From Bacteroides sp. ET71 (GTDB lineage: Bacteria; Bacteroidota; Bacteroidia; Bacteroidales; Bacteroidaceae): DNA of 64,000 nucleotides. The translations under genes were made by a program, and so were the position numbers. The stretch is taken from assembly GCF_023336905.1 (NCBI RefSeq), contig NZ_JAMBLS010000003.1, positions 186,001 through 250,000 of the forward strand, written 5' to 3'. Of this stretch, positions 7,834-16,129 are shown piece after piece (positions within the stretch are counted from its first letter, which is position 1; each line of letters opens with the position of its first letter). The notes under the pieces were generated by a model. That model searched no databases, was not told where the DNA came from, and saw nothing but the letters and a program-made list of their open reading frames with translations.

Positions 7834-9477
7834 TCAGCCAATGCGCGCGACGTCCTCCTCGAAGCAGTCGCGGCAGCGTGCCTTGTTTTTCACCTTGGCG
7901 CGGTAGTTGTAGATGGTGTTGACGGAATAGTGCAGGAACTCGGCTATCTGCGAACTGTCCGTGATGCCCAGCCGGATGAGGGCGAAGATGCGCAGCTCGG
8001 TGCAGAGTTGCCCCACAGCCTTGGGCTGTATCTGCTCGCCCGGGCGCAGCAGGTCGTTGAAGCGCTCGACGAAGTCCGGGAAAATGTGCAGGAAGACGGC
8101 GTCAAAGTTCGCATACAGCTCGTCCAAGGCTTCGTCCATCGCCGAGGGCGTGCGCGCCATCTTCAGCAGCTCCGCCGTCTGCCCCGCCACCAGCTTGTTG
8201 GCCACCATGCGCCGGTAAGCGTCCAGGCGGTCGACATAGGTCGAACAGAGCTTGATGAAGCGGGCCAGGTAGTTTTCCTTGACGGCATTGGCCTCGCGCA
8301 GTTGCAGGTTGGCCGTTTGCAAGTCGCTGTTCATCGCGTGCAGGCGTTCGTTCAACGTATGCAGGCTGTCGTTGGCTTCCTGCAGCCGCCGGCGTGCCAG
8401 AGCCAGCTTCTTCACCTGCCGCCAGATGCAGAACAGGGCCAGGACAAGCAGCAGCAAGAGCAGCGACGAGAAGAGCGTATAGTCGGTCAGCAGCGTGTTG
8501 CGGCGCGACAGCATCATCTGGTAGGCATCTTCTATCAGCGACAGTCCGCCCACACTCTGGAGCACACGCAGGCGGGCGTTGAACGACGAGGTCTGGCTCC
8601 ACGAGAAATCCATGTAACGATAGGCCCGCTCCAGGTCGCCATCCTTGAACAGCGCCTGGGCCAGCAGCAGCAACGACACGTGGTCCTGCACGGCCGCCCG
8701 GATGTCGGCCGTAGCCGAACGCGCCAGGCAGCAACGGTATTCCTCGTCACGCCCCATCTGGTGGCAAATCAGCGAGCGCAGGTGGTAGGCCACGGCCTGT
8801 TCCCGCGTGTCGGGCTGCACGTGCTTCAAGCGCAGGTCGTTCTGCCTCAAAGCTTCTTCCAGGCGCCCGGCGTTCAGCAGTTCCACCTCGCCCGGCTGCC
8901 GCGACGGGTCTGGCTCCGATGCGTCATACAGGCGGGCAGAGTCCCGGTACTGTTCGGCCAGCATGCGGTAGCGCCGCTTCAGCCGGAGGTCCTGGGTGTT
9001 GCCGTACAGCTCGTCATACACGCGCACATAGGCCGAAAAGTAACTGACCGCCTGGGCACTGTCCAGCCCGCTCCGCTCCACCTCGTGCAGCACGTCGGAC
9101 GCTTCCATGTACATCCCCGTGGAAGCAAGCAGGAAACTCAGGCGGATGCGGCTCTCCGTCCGCAGGCGGGGCGCTCCCATCGCGTCGGCCAGCTCGATGT
9201 TGCGATTCAGGCAGGCGATGGCCGAATCGCAGATATACGGTTCATACAGTTCGTAGAGGCGGTTGGTCAGTTGGTAGCGCCGCTCGTCCGACAGGCCGGG
9301 CGCACGCAGTTGCCGCCCCAGCAGCTCAATCTGCTTCTCCCGGCGCCCGGCATATTCCCGGTGCGAGGCGATGGCCTCGTCCAGCACCCGGAGCAACGAG
9401 TCGAGCGGTGCAGCCCCGCCCGTTGCGGGCCAGGATAACACGAGCATAAGAAAGAGAAGTAACCGTCTGATGCACAT
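7834..9477 (-). CDS. Membrane TPR-HTH regulator (DUF6377-type)
   Basis: 547 residues from ATG 9477. Order: signal/anchor (1-22), helical TPR-like periplasmic part (about 25-310), a transmembrane segment (YTLFSSLLLLLLVLALFCIW), a coiled coil (RRRLQEANDSLHTLNERLHA), then a cytoplasmic C-terminal domain with a LuxR-like helix-turn-helix (LGITDSSQIAEFLHYSVNTI). This is the architecture of Bacteroidetes regulators labelled DUF6377, which often sit next to SusC/SusD loci; here no such locus adjoins. The frame is open upstream to 9708, but the TACCTTTG box at 9511-9518 and the signal peptide fix the start at 9477. It is a paralogue of the gene at 37572, with matching ends (LRIFALIRLGITDS versus LRIYALVRLGITDS). 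Confidence 0.85.
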   Translation of the reverse strand: MCIRRLLLFLMLVLSWPATGGAAPLDSLLRVLDEAIASHREYAGRREKQIELLGRQLRAPGLSDERRYQLTNRLYELYEPYICDSAIACLNRNIELADAMGAPRLRTESRIRLSFLLASTGMYMEASDVLHEVERSGLDSAQAVSYFSAYVRVYDELYGNTQDLRLKRRYRMLAEQYRDSARLYDASEPDPSRQPGEVELLNAGRLEEALRQNDLRLKHVQPDTREQAVAYHLRSLICHQMGRDEEYRCCLARSATADIRAAVQDHVSLLLLAQALFKDGDLERAYRYMDFSWSQTSSFNARLRVLQSVGGLSLIEDAYQMMLSRRNTLLTDYTLFSSLLLLLLVLALFCIWRQVKKLALARRRLQEANDSLHTLNERLHAMNSDLQTANLQLREANAVKENYLARFIKLCSTYVDRLDAYRRMVANKLVAGQTAELLKMARTPSAMDEALDELYANFDAVFLHIFPDFVERFNDLLRPGEQIQPKAVGQLCTELRIFALIRLGITDSSQIAEFLHYSVNTIYNYRAKVKNKARCRDCFEEDVARIG

Positions 9478-9510
9478 AACACAAGGGCCGGCCGCATGAG
9501 GCCGGCCGGG

Positions 9511-9518
9511 CAAAGGTA
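9511..9518 (-). promoter_or_regulatory. -7 box of the DUF6377-type regulator
   Basis: TACCTTTG on the minus strand, about 34 bases before ATG 9477; it rules out the longer open frame beginning at 9708. The leader contains a GGCCGGCC repeat pair (9487-9507) that could fold. Confidence 0.6.
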
Positions 9519-9572
9519 AGACAAAAAACGTACAATCGCACACATCGGCTTCCTTTTTCACCGCAAAATCCC

Positions 9573-9580
9573 TATATTTG
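9573..9580 (+). promoter_or_regulatory. -7 box of the acetyltransferase operon
   Basis: TATATTTG, a full match to TAnnTTTG, 79 bases before ATG 9659. An in-frame ATG at 9578 overlaps this box and so cannot be the start. Confidence 0.6.
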
Positions 9581-9658
9581 CTCCCAGGGACTGCCGCCGG
9601 ATGGGCGAGCCTGTCCCGACACATACTTATATATGTATCTCCAAACACCCCGACAACT

Positions 9659-10231
9659 ATGGACACCGAGAAACAAAAGATGCTGCGCGGCGAATGGTAC
9701 GACGCCAACTACGACGCCGCGCTCTGCGCCGAACGCGACCGCTGCCGCCGCCTCTGCGAGACCTTCAACCACCCCGACCGCACCGACGCCGAACGCCGCG
9801 AGGCCTTGCGCCAGGCCCTGCCCGCGATGGGCGAACGCACGGTATTCACGCCGCCCCTGCACGTGGACTATGGCTACAACGTCGTGACCGGCACGGACTG
9901 CTTCTTCAACTTCGGCACCACGATGCTGGACGAGGCACCCGTCCGCTTCGGCAACCATGTATTCGTGGGGCCCGACTGCGGATTCTACACCGCCATACAC
10001 CCGCTGGACGCCGCCCGGCGCAACGCGGGACTGGAGCGTGCCCGGGGCATCACGGTGGAAGACGACGTATGGATAGGCGGACATGTCACGGTGTTGCCGG
10101 GCGTCACCATCGGCCGGGGCAGCGTGGTGGGGGCTGGCAGCGTGGTGACGCGCGACGTGCCGCCGGGCGTGGTGGCCGCGGGCAACCCCTGCCGCGTGCT
10201 GCGCCGCATCGAAGAAGACGAGACACACTGA
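9659..10231 (+). CDS. maa: Maltose/galactoside-type O-acetyltransferase
   Basis: 190 residues. The N-terminal Mac domain ([18 protein letters not shown], about 5-60) is followed by a left-handed beta-helix of hexapeptide repeats (about 75-185). Motifs typical of LacA/Maa enzymes are present: [16 protein letters not shown], a likely catalytic His in [34 protein letters not shown] and the AGNPCRVLR tail. It transfers acetyl from acetyl-CoA to sugars such as maltose or glucose in the cytoplasm, usually a detoxification step. ATG 9659 was chosen because the promoter box lies at 9573-9580. The next gene starts 11 bases after its stop, so they are co-transcribed. Maa versus LacA cannot be settled here. 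Confidence 0.9.
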   Translation: MDTEKQKMLRGEWYDANYDAALCAERDRCRRLCETFNHPDRTDAERREALRQALPAMGERTVFTPPLHVDYGYNVVTGTDCFFNFGTTMLDEAPVRFGNHVFVGPDCGFYTAIHPLDAARRNAGLERARGITVEDDVWIGGHVTVLPGVTIGRGSVVGAGSVVTRDVPPGVVAAGNPCRVLRRIEEDETH

Positions 10232-10242
10232 AGCCTATCCCT

Positions 10243-10950
10243 ATGGACAGAAAGATGCCCGCCGTGCTCGTCGCCTGCCTGTTGTCGGTGCTCGTCGTCC
10301 TCTGCGCCCGCGCACAGGCCGTGCCCGTCCCGCCGTATGCCACCACCCCACACGACACGCAGCTCGAACTGACAGAACTGGCCGAAGAAGAGCGCGACTA
10401 CGCCAGGTTGCTGTTCTACCGCCTGCTGTCGGCCACGCTGCTGACCTCCGTCATCCTGCTGGCACTGTTCATCCGGAGCAAACGCCACCAGGTGCGCCTG
10501 AAGATTCAGAAGATGCAGGCCGACCTTGCACGCCGGCAGGCCGAGGCCGCCTTGTCGCGCGAACAGGAAGCCCGCCGCCGGCAAGAGCTGGAAGCCGCGC
10601 AACGGAAGCTGGAGTACTACCGCAGCCTCAACGCCATTACCATCCCGATTCTCTGCGGCAGGCGGAACGAACAGGGCGCCCTGCACCTGGGCGACGACGA
10701 CTGGGAAGCCGTGACACGCAACACCGACGCCTGCTTCGACCGCTTCACCGAACGGCTGCGCGCCCATTGCCCGCTGCTGACGGAGGAAGAAGTGCGCTTC
10801 TGTTGCCTGGTCAAGATGGAACTGCCGCTGGCCGTGCTGGCCGACATCTACCACATCGCCAAAGGCAGCATCTCGCGCCGGAAGATGCGGCTGAAGGAGA
10901 AGCTGGGCGTGGCCGACGGTTCTTTTGACGAATTTATCGCCGGATTCTGA
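10243..10950 (+). CDS. Short membrane-anchored HTH protein
   Basis: 235 residues from ATG 10243. Order: signal/anchor (1-25), about 30 periplasmic residues, a transmembrane helix (LLFYRLLSATLLTSVILLALFI), a long charged coiled coil (about 70-125), and a C-terminal domain ending in the LTEEEVRFCCLVKM...SISRRKMRLKEKLGV helix-turn-helix. This ending is typical of Bacteroidetes TPR-containing membrane regulators, but the TPR sensor is missing. It forms an operon with the acetyltransferase (11-base gap), and a strong terminator follows. Either a minimal member of that family or one that lost its sensor; the function is not known. Confidence 0.75.
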   Translation: MDRKMPAVLVACLLSVLVVLCARAQAVPVPPYATTPHDTQLELTELAEEERDYARLLFYRLLSATLLTSVILLALFIRSKRHQVRLKIQKMQADLARRQAEAALSREQEARRRQELEAAQRKLEYYRSLNAITIPILCGRRNEQGALHLGDDDWEAVTRNTDACFDRFTERLRAHCPLLTEEEVRFCCLVKMELPLAVLADIYHIAKGSISRRKMRLKEKLGVADGSFDEFIAGF

Positions 10951-10985
10951 CAAAGCGGCGTTTCTCCCCTGTTTTTCTTCGCTCC

Positions 10986-11018
10986 AAAGGCCGATGTACA
11001 TCGGCTTTTCTTCTTTTT
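10986..11018 (+). terminator. Terminator of the acetyltransferase/HTH operon
   Basis: GCCGATGTACATCGGC (10990-11005), a perfect palindrome flanked by AAAG and TTTTC, then TTCTTTTT. Confidence 0.8.
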
Positions 11019-11089
11019 CATCTATCTTCCAACGGTTTACGCATTTTCTTTGTACACCGTGTTTCCTTGGGTGAGCAGAAATCTCACCG

Positions 11090-11097
11090 TAACTTTG
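11090..11097 (+). promoter_or_regulatory. -7 box of the 11134 lipoprotein gene
   Basis: TAACTTTG, 36 bases before ATG 11134; a CTTGG about 20 bp upstream may serve as a weak -33. Confidence 0.5.
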
Positions 11098-11133
11098 CCG
11101 CCGTAAACCTAACCAAAAAACGAAGAAAGAAGT

Positions 11134-11538
11134 ATGAAAAAGTTTTGCACAGCTCTCGTGTCCTGCCTGCTGCTCTCGTCGTGCTGCACGCTCTTCACGG
11201 ACACGAAACAAACCATCACCTTCCGTGCACCGAACGGCACGAAGATTTACGACGCCAACAACAATGTCAAAGTGGCCGAAGTGACCAGCAACCAGACAGT
11301 CACCGCCCGCCTGCGCAAACGGCGCGAAGAACGCATACTGGTCGCCCAACTGCCGGGCCACCTGCCTACGACCTTCGCCCTGGAGCCGGCGTTCAACACC
11401 ACCGCCCTCTGGAACCTGCTGTTCTGGCCGGGCTTCCTGATTGACTTCGTCTCGCAGAAGATGTTCAAGTGGGACGAAACGGTCATCCCCATCGAACTGG
11501 AGCCGGACGTGGATGCCGAGAAATACCTCAATGAATGA
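11134..11538 (+). CDS. Small lipoprotein with PEGA-like fold (hypothetical)
   Basis: 134 residues. Signal peptide with lipobox LLSSC, lipidated Cys about 17. The middle reads KQTITFRAPNGTKIYDANNN and looks like a short beta-rich PEGA-type repeat. A hydrophobic stretch ALWNLLFWPGFLIDFVSQ (about 92-109) could insert in a membrane; this pattern occurs in small Bacteroidetes lipoproteins of unknown role. Its own promoter precedes it, and the gene at 11579 starts 40 bases after its stop, so the two are probably co-transcribed. No function is assigned. Confidence 0.75.
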   Translation: MKKFCTALVSCLLLSSCCTLFTDTKQTITFRAPNGTKIYDANNNVKVAEVTSNQTVTARLRKRREERILVAQLPGHLPTTFALEPAFNTTALWNLLFWPGFLIDFVSQKMFKWDETVIPIELEPDVDAEKYLNE

Positions 11539-11578
11539 CCCTTTTTCTTTTTAATCATAAACCTGACCAACCCCCCAA

Positions 11579-12289
11579 ATGACGAGTATGAAAAAACATA
11601 CTTACGCCATTGCAATGAGCGTTTTCTGCCTGACAACGCCCCAACTTGCGCAAGGACAAGAAAGACAAGAAGAAGAGAAACGTCAGCGGTGGAACATAGA
11701 GGTGAGCGGCGCGCTGAACAACTACGACCTGTGGGAGCTGGAAGCGTCAGCCACCTACCAGGTCTTCCGCCATGCCGGACTGACACTGGGCCTATGGTCT
11801 GCCGGCGAATGTCATAGCCGCTCTTTCGGCGGCACCACGGCCGACAAGCGATGGCGCTGGCAAAGCGATTGGACATCACCCCTATGCTGTCTCGCCCTGC
11901 GCCCCTCTATCCTACTGAGCACGCCTACCTGGTGGCTGGGAAGCGACCGTGACTGCGGACTCAGCCTGGCTTTGTCGCCCGGCGTCACCTTGCCCTTGCC
12001 GCCAAACCGGACTTTACAGATTGATTATTTCCCTAACCAAGCAGGCGCGTGGACAGCCATCCGCAGCGAACGTGTGAAAAACCACGGCGCCCGGTGGCTG
12101 TCTGCACACGCCAAAATAGCGCTCTGCGCAATGATTGACGAACATCTCCAAGTATCTGTCGGTTACACTTGCTCCAGCTTTGACCCCTATGAAAATGTAC
12201 GTTACATCACCGTGGAAGGCGAACGCCCGGACATCAAACGCCACAAGCTGATGCACAGCGTGTCGCTGGCTGTAGGAATCTGCTTCTGA
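11579..12289 (+). CDS. Exported protein, probable small outer-membrane barrel (hypothetical)
   Basis: 236 residues. Signal peptide about 1-25 ending LAQGQ. The rest alternates hydrophobic and polar residues (WNIEVSGALNNYDLWELEASATYQVF, LTLGLWSAGE, LMHSVSLAVGICF), as in 8- to 10-strand outer-membrane barrels. A second in-frame ATG at 11588 (MKKHTYAI) gives a more typical signal peptide and may be the true start. It follows the lipoprotein by 40 bases. Function unknown. Confidence 0.65.
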   Translation: MTSMKKHTYAIAMSVFCLTTPQLAQGQERQEEEKRQRWNIEVSGALNNYDLWELEASATYQVFRHAGLTLGLWSAGECHSRSFGGTTADKRWRWQSDWTSPLCCLALRPSILLSTPTWWLGSDRDCGLSLALSPGVTLPLPPNRTLQIDYFPNQAGAWTAIRSERVKNHGARWLSAHAKIALCAMIDEHLQVSVGYTCSSFDPYENVRYITVEGERPDIKRHKLMHSVSLAVGICF

Positions 12290-12375
12290 CAGCCGCCTTG
12301 CCCGCCCCGGCCTGCGTTGCACCCCAAACAACAGAAAAAACACGGCCGGCATGAACACGGCATCGACTTATTGCG

Positions 12376-12383
12376 TATCTTTG
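12376..12383 (+). promoter_or_regulatory. -7 box of the winged-helix regulator
   Basis: TATCTTTG, 30 bases before ATG 12413, which argues against the in-frame upstream ATG at 12317. Confidence 0.6.
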
Positions 12384-12412
12384 CCCCCACAACCTATCAT
12401 CTGCAAAGAGAC

Positions 12413-13285
12413 ATGAATCCGCATAAAACCCTGCTCATCCCCCTGCTGATGGCCGTGCTGGCCGTGGCCTTCGGCTACCGCAGTTACGACGAAACGCGCC
12501 GCCGCATCGCCGAAGACCTGAGCCAAGCCGTCCGCCAGACTGTCATGAACGAACGCCGCATCACCCAACAGCCCGACACGCTCCGCGCCTATGCCCATCT
12601 CCGGCAGGCCCTGGACACGTCCGTCACCGTCAGCGGCAGCTATCCGGCCTTTGCCCGGGCACTGACCATCGAAGCCCTGCGCGAACGAGCCGTGCTGACC
12701 GTCAGCGTGCTGTCGGCCGACAAAGCCCAGACAACGGCCGGAGACATACCGGCCGGCTGCCTGCCAAGCGACACCGTGCTGTGGCTCACCCCCGGGGCCG
12801 ACGGACTGGCGCTCTCATTCCGCGCCTATGCCCGCTGCACACCGTGGTTCATCCTCACGCAGTCCGACCAGACCCCTTCAGTCTTGCTGCTGGCCGTCGC
12901 CCTGCTGTGTGGCGCAGGACTGTCTTTGCGCAAACGCTCGCAACGCAGCCACACGGCCGACGCGCCGGAAGACGGCGATGACGGACGCCTCATTACACTG
13001 GGCAACCTCTCGCTCTCCACGCGCGACGACTGCTTCTACGACGACCACCGCGAGCGCCTGCACCTGACGCCCATGCAGTACGCCCTGATGGAAATGTTCT
13101 ACCTGAACGACGCCCACCGCCTGACGAAGCCACACATCTGCCGTGCCCTCTGGCCCGGCAAGGACAACGCCGACGAGACGCTCTACACCCTGATACGACG
13201 ACTCAAACCTATCCTGGAGGCCCACAGCAACCTGCGCATCAGCAGCGACCGCGGCCGGGCCTACGTGCTCGAAGTCTGCGAATAA
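12413..13285 (+). CDS. Transmembrane winged-helix (OmpR/PhoB-type) one-component regulator
   Basis: 290 residues. Order: transmembrane helix (about 6-23), a periplasmic sensor (about 25-160), a second helix (SVLLLAVALLCGAGLSL, about 160-178), and a cytoplasmic Trans_reg_C winged helix (about 195-290) recognised by LTPMQYALMEMFYLND, LTKPHICRALWP and TLYTLIRRLKPIL. There is no receiver domain or phosphorylatable Asp, so it resembles ToxR-like one-component sensors with the DNA-binding domain at the C-terminal end. The barrel-protein gene begins 135 bases downstream and carries four 11-bp-spaced repeats, a spacing OmpR/PhoB proteins use; that gene is the likely target. Confidence 0.85.
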   Translation: MNPHKTLLIPLLMAVLAVAFGYRSYDETRRRIAEDLSQAVRQTVMNERRITQQPDTLRAYAHLRQALDTSVTVSGSYPAFARALTIEALRERAVLTVSVLSADKAQTTAGDIPAGCLPSDTVLWLTPGADGLALSFRAYARCTPWFILTQSDQTPSVLLLAVALLCGAGLSLRKRSQRSHTADAPEDGDDGRLITLGNLSLSTRDDCFYDDHRERLHLTPMQYALMEMFYLNDAHRLTKPHICRALWPGKDNADETLYTLIRRLKPILEAHSNLRISSDRGRAYVLEVCE

Positions 13286-13313
13286 ACCGTTCTTCCACAG
13301 GCTGATGCACCAC

Positions 13314-13352
13314 CGTCAGGCGGTTGTCAGACAAATGTCAGGCAAGTGTCAG
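13314..13352 (+). promoter_or_regulatory. Four 11-bp-spaced TGTCAG repeats, candidate binding array
   Basis: CGTCAG at 13314 and TGTCAG at 13325, 13336 and 13347 are spaced exactly 11 bp, each followed by one variable base and a 4-base spacer. The last repeat ends 33 bp before the -7 box at 13386-13393, abutting the -33 position. OmpR/PhoB proteins bind head-to-tail sites at this pitch. The regulator upstream is of this class; binding itself is inferred. Confidence 0.7.
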
Positions 13353-13385
13353 CCTTTTGTTTCCGCCCGTCGGCCGGCATGTTCC

Positions 13386-13393
13386 TACCTTCG
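13386..13393 (+). promoter_or_regulatory. -7 box of the barrel-protein gene
   Basis: TACCTTCG, one mismatch from TAnnTTTG, 28 bases before ATG 13421. The imperfect box and lack of TTTG at -33 fit an activator-dependent promoter. Confidence 0.5.
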
Positions 13394-13420
13394 CGCCATA
13401 AACCAAAAAGACGCGAAAAC

Positions 13421-15784
13421 ATGCTCAGACAACTTTGCTTGGGCTGCCTCCTGGTGCTGACGGCGGGAGGCCTCCTCACAGCCCAGACCCTTCCGACCCC
13501 TGCCGACAGCACGGCCGCCCTGCACGGACGGGTGCAGACCACCGAAGGCACACCCGTCGAACTGGCCAACGTCGTCCTGCTCAGTGCCGCAGACTCCACC
13601 TTCCTGCAAGGCACATGCAGCCGCGCAGACGGCAGCTTCGCCCTCTCTCCCGCCTCGCCGGGACGCTACCTGCTCCAAGTGTCGTGCGTGGGCTACGAGA
13701 CCCAGCTCCGACCCACCGACGGACAGGGCAGCATCACCTGCACGCTCCAGCCTGTTTCGACGGCGCTGGACGAAACCGTCATCACCGCCCGACGGCCACA
13801 GTACCGGCTGAAACAGGGCGGCACACTGGAGACCGACGTGCGCCACAGCCTGCTGGCACGGCTGGAGACAGCCGCCGACGTACTGGCGCGCCTGCCTGGC
13901 GTGCGCGGTTCGGCCGAAGAAGGCTTCACGGTCTTCAGCAAGGGAACGCCGCTTATCTATATAGACAACAGGCGGCTGCAAGACGTGACGGAGCTGCTCC
14001 GGCTGAACGCTGCGGACATTGACCGCGTGGAGCTTGTGACCAACCCCGGGCCAGAATACGACGCCGAGGTGAAGGCCGTCATCCGCATCCGTACCATCCG
14101 GGGACGGGACGACGGCTGGGGCGGCAACGTGCGCCTGGTCCTGACGCAAAACCGGCGCCCGGGACATGCCGAGCAAGTGGGCGTGAACTACCAGCGCGGC
14201 GGCCTGTCGGTGCAGGCTTCGGCCTATGGCAACTTGAGTCAGGAACGGATGGGGAGAGATGCGCGCTACCTCATCGCCCCGGCTGACGGCAGCGGACAGA
14301 CACGCGACGTGCGCGACTCGTTCGACCGCCGGCTGAAGGGGCACTCGCTGGCGGCTTCGGGCAGCGTGGACTATGCGTTCAACCCGCGGCACAACGTGGG
14401 GGCGTCGTACCAATTCTTCCGCACGCCCGACCTGCGCATGGCGTTCGACTCGTGGTATGCCACCATGCAGCCCGACGGCAGTCCGCAGGAACGGACGGAC
14501 ATGACGTCGCACAACCTGATGCAGGACACGTCGCACCAACTGAATGCCTACTACCAGGGCGATGCGAAGGACTGGCACATCGACCTGACCGCCGACGCCC
14601 TTATCGGCAGCAGCCTGGACACACAACAGGTGCACGAGACACGCGACGACGGCACGGCGCGTGACATAGACAGCCGCAACCGTTCGCGCAACCGACTCTT
14701 CGCCGCCAAGCTCATCCTGAGCCATCCGCTGGGACGGGGCACCGTGAAGTTCGGCGCAGACCACACCTTCATCCGCCGCCGCGACCGCTTCCTGAACCCG
14801 CAAGACCTGCTGCCCACCACCGACAGCCGCATCGACGAGCGGAAGACAGCCGCCTTCGCGCAGTATGTGTTGAACGTGGGAAAGGTGGGCGCATCCGCCG
14901 GCCTGCGCTACGAACACGCCCGCTCGCGCTACTACGAGCAAGGCATCCTCGTGCCCGAACAGAGCCGCACCTACGACGACTGGCTGCCCACGCTCTCCGC
15001 GGACTTCCCCTTGGGCAAGGTGCAGGCCAGCCTGAGCTACACGGCCAAGACCACCCGGCCGAGCTTCATGCAACTCCGTACTTCGATGAACTACAACAAC
15101 CAGTATATATATGAGGGTGGTAATCCCCTGCTCCAACCGGAGACGGTGCACAACGTGCAGTTGCTTCTGCTGTGGCGGTGGCTCCAGGGCAACGTGAGCT
15201 ACACGCGGCGGAAGAACGCGATAGAATTTCAGTCGCGGGACTACGAGGGCGATGCGGACGTGGTGCTGTTCTCGTCGGCCAACTATCCGAAGCAGGAAAT
15301 GCTGGACGTTTCCCTGTTCGCCTCGCCGAAGATAGGGTGCTGGGAGCCGACGTGGGGAGCGCTCTTCATGCAGCCGTTTTTCAGTGTGATGAACGAGGGC
15401 GTGCGCCGGCGGCTGAACCGGGCGTCTGTCTACGTCGTGTGGCGCAACAACTGGACGCTGCCGGGCGGATGGATGCTCTCGCTGGACGCTTCGGCGCAGA
15501 CCCGGGGCGACCAAGGGACGGCACGCATCGACAGATTCTGGGCCATGGACGCGGCAGTGCGCCGCTCGTGGCTGGACGGACGGCTGACGCTCTCGCTCCA
15601 GGGACAAGATTTGTGGAATACGCGGCGCGTCAATACGCAACTGTTCGGTTCGCGCCTGACCTACGAACGGCAGACTCGGCCCGACTCGCGGCGCTTCCTG
15701 CTAACGGTGAGCTACCGCTTCCGGGCAAAGGCCAAGGCATATCAGGGAAAGCCGGCGGCGGCAGACGACTTGAGAAGGTTGTAA
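13421..15784 (+). CDS. TonB-receptor-like outer-membrane barrel protein (OMP_b-brl_3 type)
   Basis: 787 residues from ATG 13421 (MLRQLCLGCLLVL signal). A carboxypeptidase-regulatory-like domain (about 30-115: LHGRVQTTEGTPVELANVVL, GRYLLQVSCVGYET) leads to a plug-like part (LDETVITARRPQYRLKQGG; LIYIDNRRLQDVTELLRL; VELVTNPGPEYDAEVKAV), then a long barrel with YNNQYIYEGGNPLLQPE. This is the family of Bacteroidetes barrels often paired with a membrane winged-helix regulator, as here. It likely imports or secretes something across the outer membrane; the substrate is unknown. The open frame extends upstream to 13346, but the promoter and signal peptide place the start at 13421. Confidence 0.88.
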   Translation: MLRQLCLGCLLVLTAGGLLTAQTLPTPADSTAALHGRVQTTEGTPVELANVVLLSAADSTFLQGTCSRADGSFALSPASPGRYLLQVSCVGYETQLRPTDGQGSITCTLQPVSTALDETVITARRPQYRLKQGGTLETDVRHSLLARLETAADVLARLPGVRGSAEEGFTVFSKGTPLIYIDNRRLQDVTELLRLNAADIDRVELVTNPGPEYDAEVKAVIRIRTIRGRDDGWGGNVRLVLTQNRRPGHAEQVGVNYQRGGLSVQASAYGNLSQERMGRDARYLIAPADGSGQTRDVRDSFDRRLKGHSLAASGSVDYAFNPRHNVGASYQFFRTPDLRMAFDSWYATMQPDGSPQERTDMTSHNLMQDTSHQLNAYYQGDAKDWHIDLTADALIGSSLDTQQVHETRDDGTARDIDSRNRSRNRLFAAKLILSHPLGRGTVKFGADHTFIRRRDRFLNPQDLLPTTDSRIDERKTAAFAQYVLNVGKVGASAGLRYEHARSRYYEQGILVPEQSRTYDDWLPTLSADFPLGKVQASLSYTAKTTRPSFMQLRTSMNYNNQYIYEGGNPLLQPETVHNVQLLLLWRWLQGNVSYTRRKNAIEFQSRDYEGDADVVLFSSANYPKQEMLDVSLFASPKIGCWEPTWGALFMQPFFSVMNEGVRRRLNRASVYVVWRNNWTLPGGWMLSLDASAQTRGDQGTARIDRFWAMDAAVRRSWLDGRLTLSLQGQDLWNTRRVNTQLFGSRLTYERQTRPDSRRFLLTVSYRFRAKAKAYQGKPAAADDLRRL

Positions 15785-15799
15785 AAGAAAGGTTTGCTC

Positions 15800-15923
15800 T
15801 GTCATTTCGAGTGGAGCGCAGCGGAATCGAGAAATCTCACTATGCGCAGAAAAGACACGCGGGAAATAAGCGAAAGACGTTAGGAAGATGTCTCGACTGC
15901 GCTGCGCTTCGCTCGACATGACA
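15800..15923. repeat. Dispersed palindromic repeat, copy A
   Basis: TGTCATTTCGAGTGGAGCGC...GAGAAATCTC and, 60 bp on, its inverted counterpart GATGTCTCGACTGCGCTGCG...TCGACATGACA. Together they form a large imperfect stem-loop of 124 bp. Copies B (20182-20283) and C (23013-23114) share both ends. Confidence 0.8.
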
Positions 15924-15934
15924 GGAAGCGATGT

Positions 15935-15979
15935 TTATCTGCACTTGAAGCCAAGGACATCCCCTGAGTTACCATTCAT
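15935..15979 (-). CDS. Possible 14-residue peptide (uncertain)
   Basis: ATG 15979 to TAA 15935 encodes MNGNSGDVLGFKCR. It lies downstream of a TATCTTTG box (16020-16027), and GGAGAGG stands about 10 bases before the ATG. A frame this short can arise by chance; it may be a leader, a relic or nothing. The transcript would run on into repeat A. Confidence 0.2.
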   Translation of the reverse strand: MNGNSGDVLGFKCR

Positions 15980-16071
15980 CGAGCAGTGCCTCTCCGATTC
16001 TTTATAAAACGTCCACGGGCAAAGATACGGAAAAAAAGGGAGATATTGTTGGAATACGAGAAACTTTGTCT

Positions 16072-16079
16072 TACTTTTG
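16072..16079 (+). promoter_or_regulatory. -7 box of the XRE-cupin/acyl-CoA ligase operon
   Basis: TACTTTTG fits TAnnTTTG, with ATTG about 23 bp upstream near the -33 position. ATG 16130 follows after 50 bases. Confidence 0.5.
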
Positions 16080-16129
16080 CACCACAGTGAAACAGTTAGA
16101 TACCGAAAACACATCAGAACAATACAACT

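Larger units (their letters stand above)
15785..16129. other. Intergenic region with repeat A and divergent promoter-like boxes
   Basis: Apart from repeat A, it holds a TATCTTTG box on the minus strand (16020-16027), followed by a 14-codon frame at 15935-15979, and the plus-strand promoter of the XRE-cupin gene (16072-16079). No larger gene is visible. Confidence 0.5.

Noticed and set aside
7602-7922. Open frames of about 100 codons on the plus strand
   Set aside because: They overlap the end of the DUF6377-type gene in another phase, lack a promoter, and have Arg/Ser-rich text typical of GC-rich shadow frames.
9601-10242. Extension of the short HTH gene upstream to 9601
   Set aside because: It would overlap the whole acetyltransferase gene and gives Arg/Pro-rich text; the signal peptide at 10243 marks the real start.
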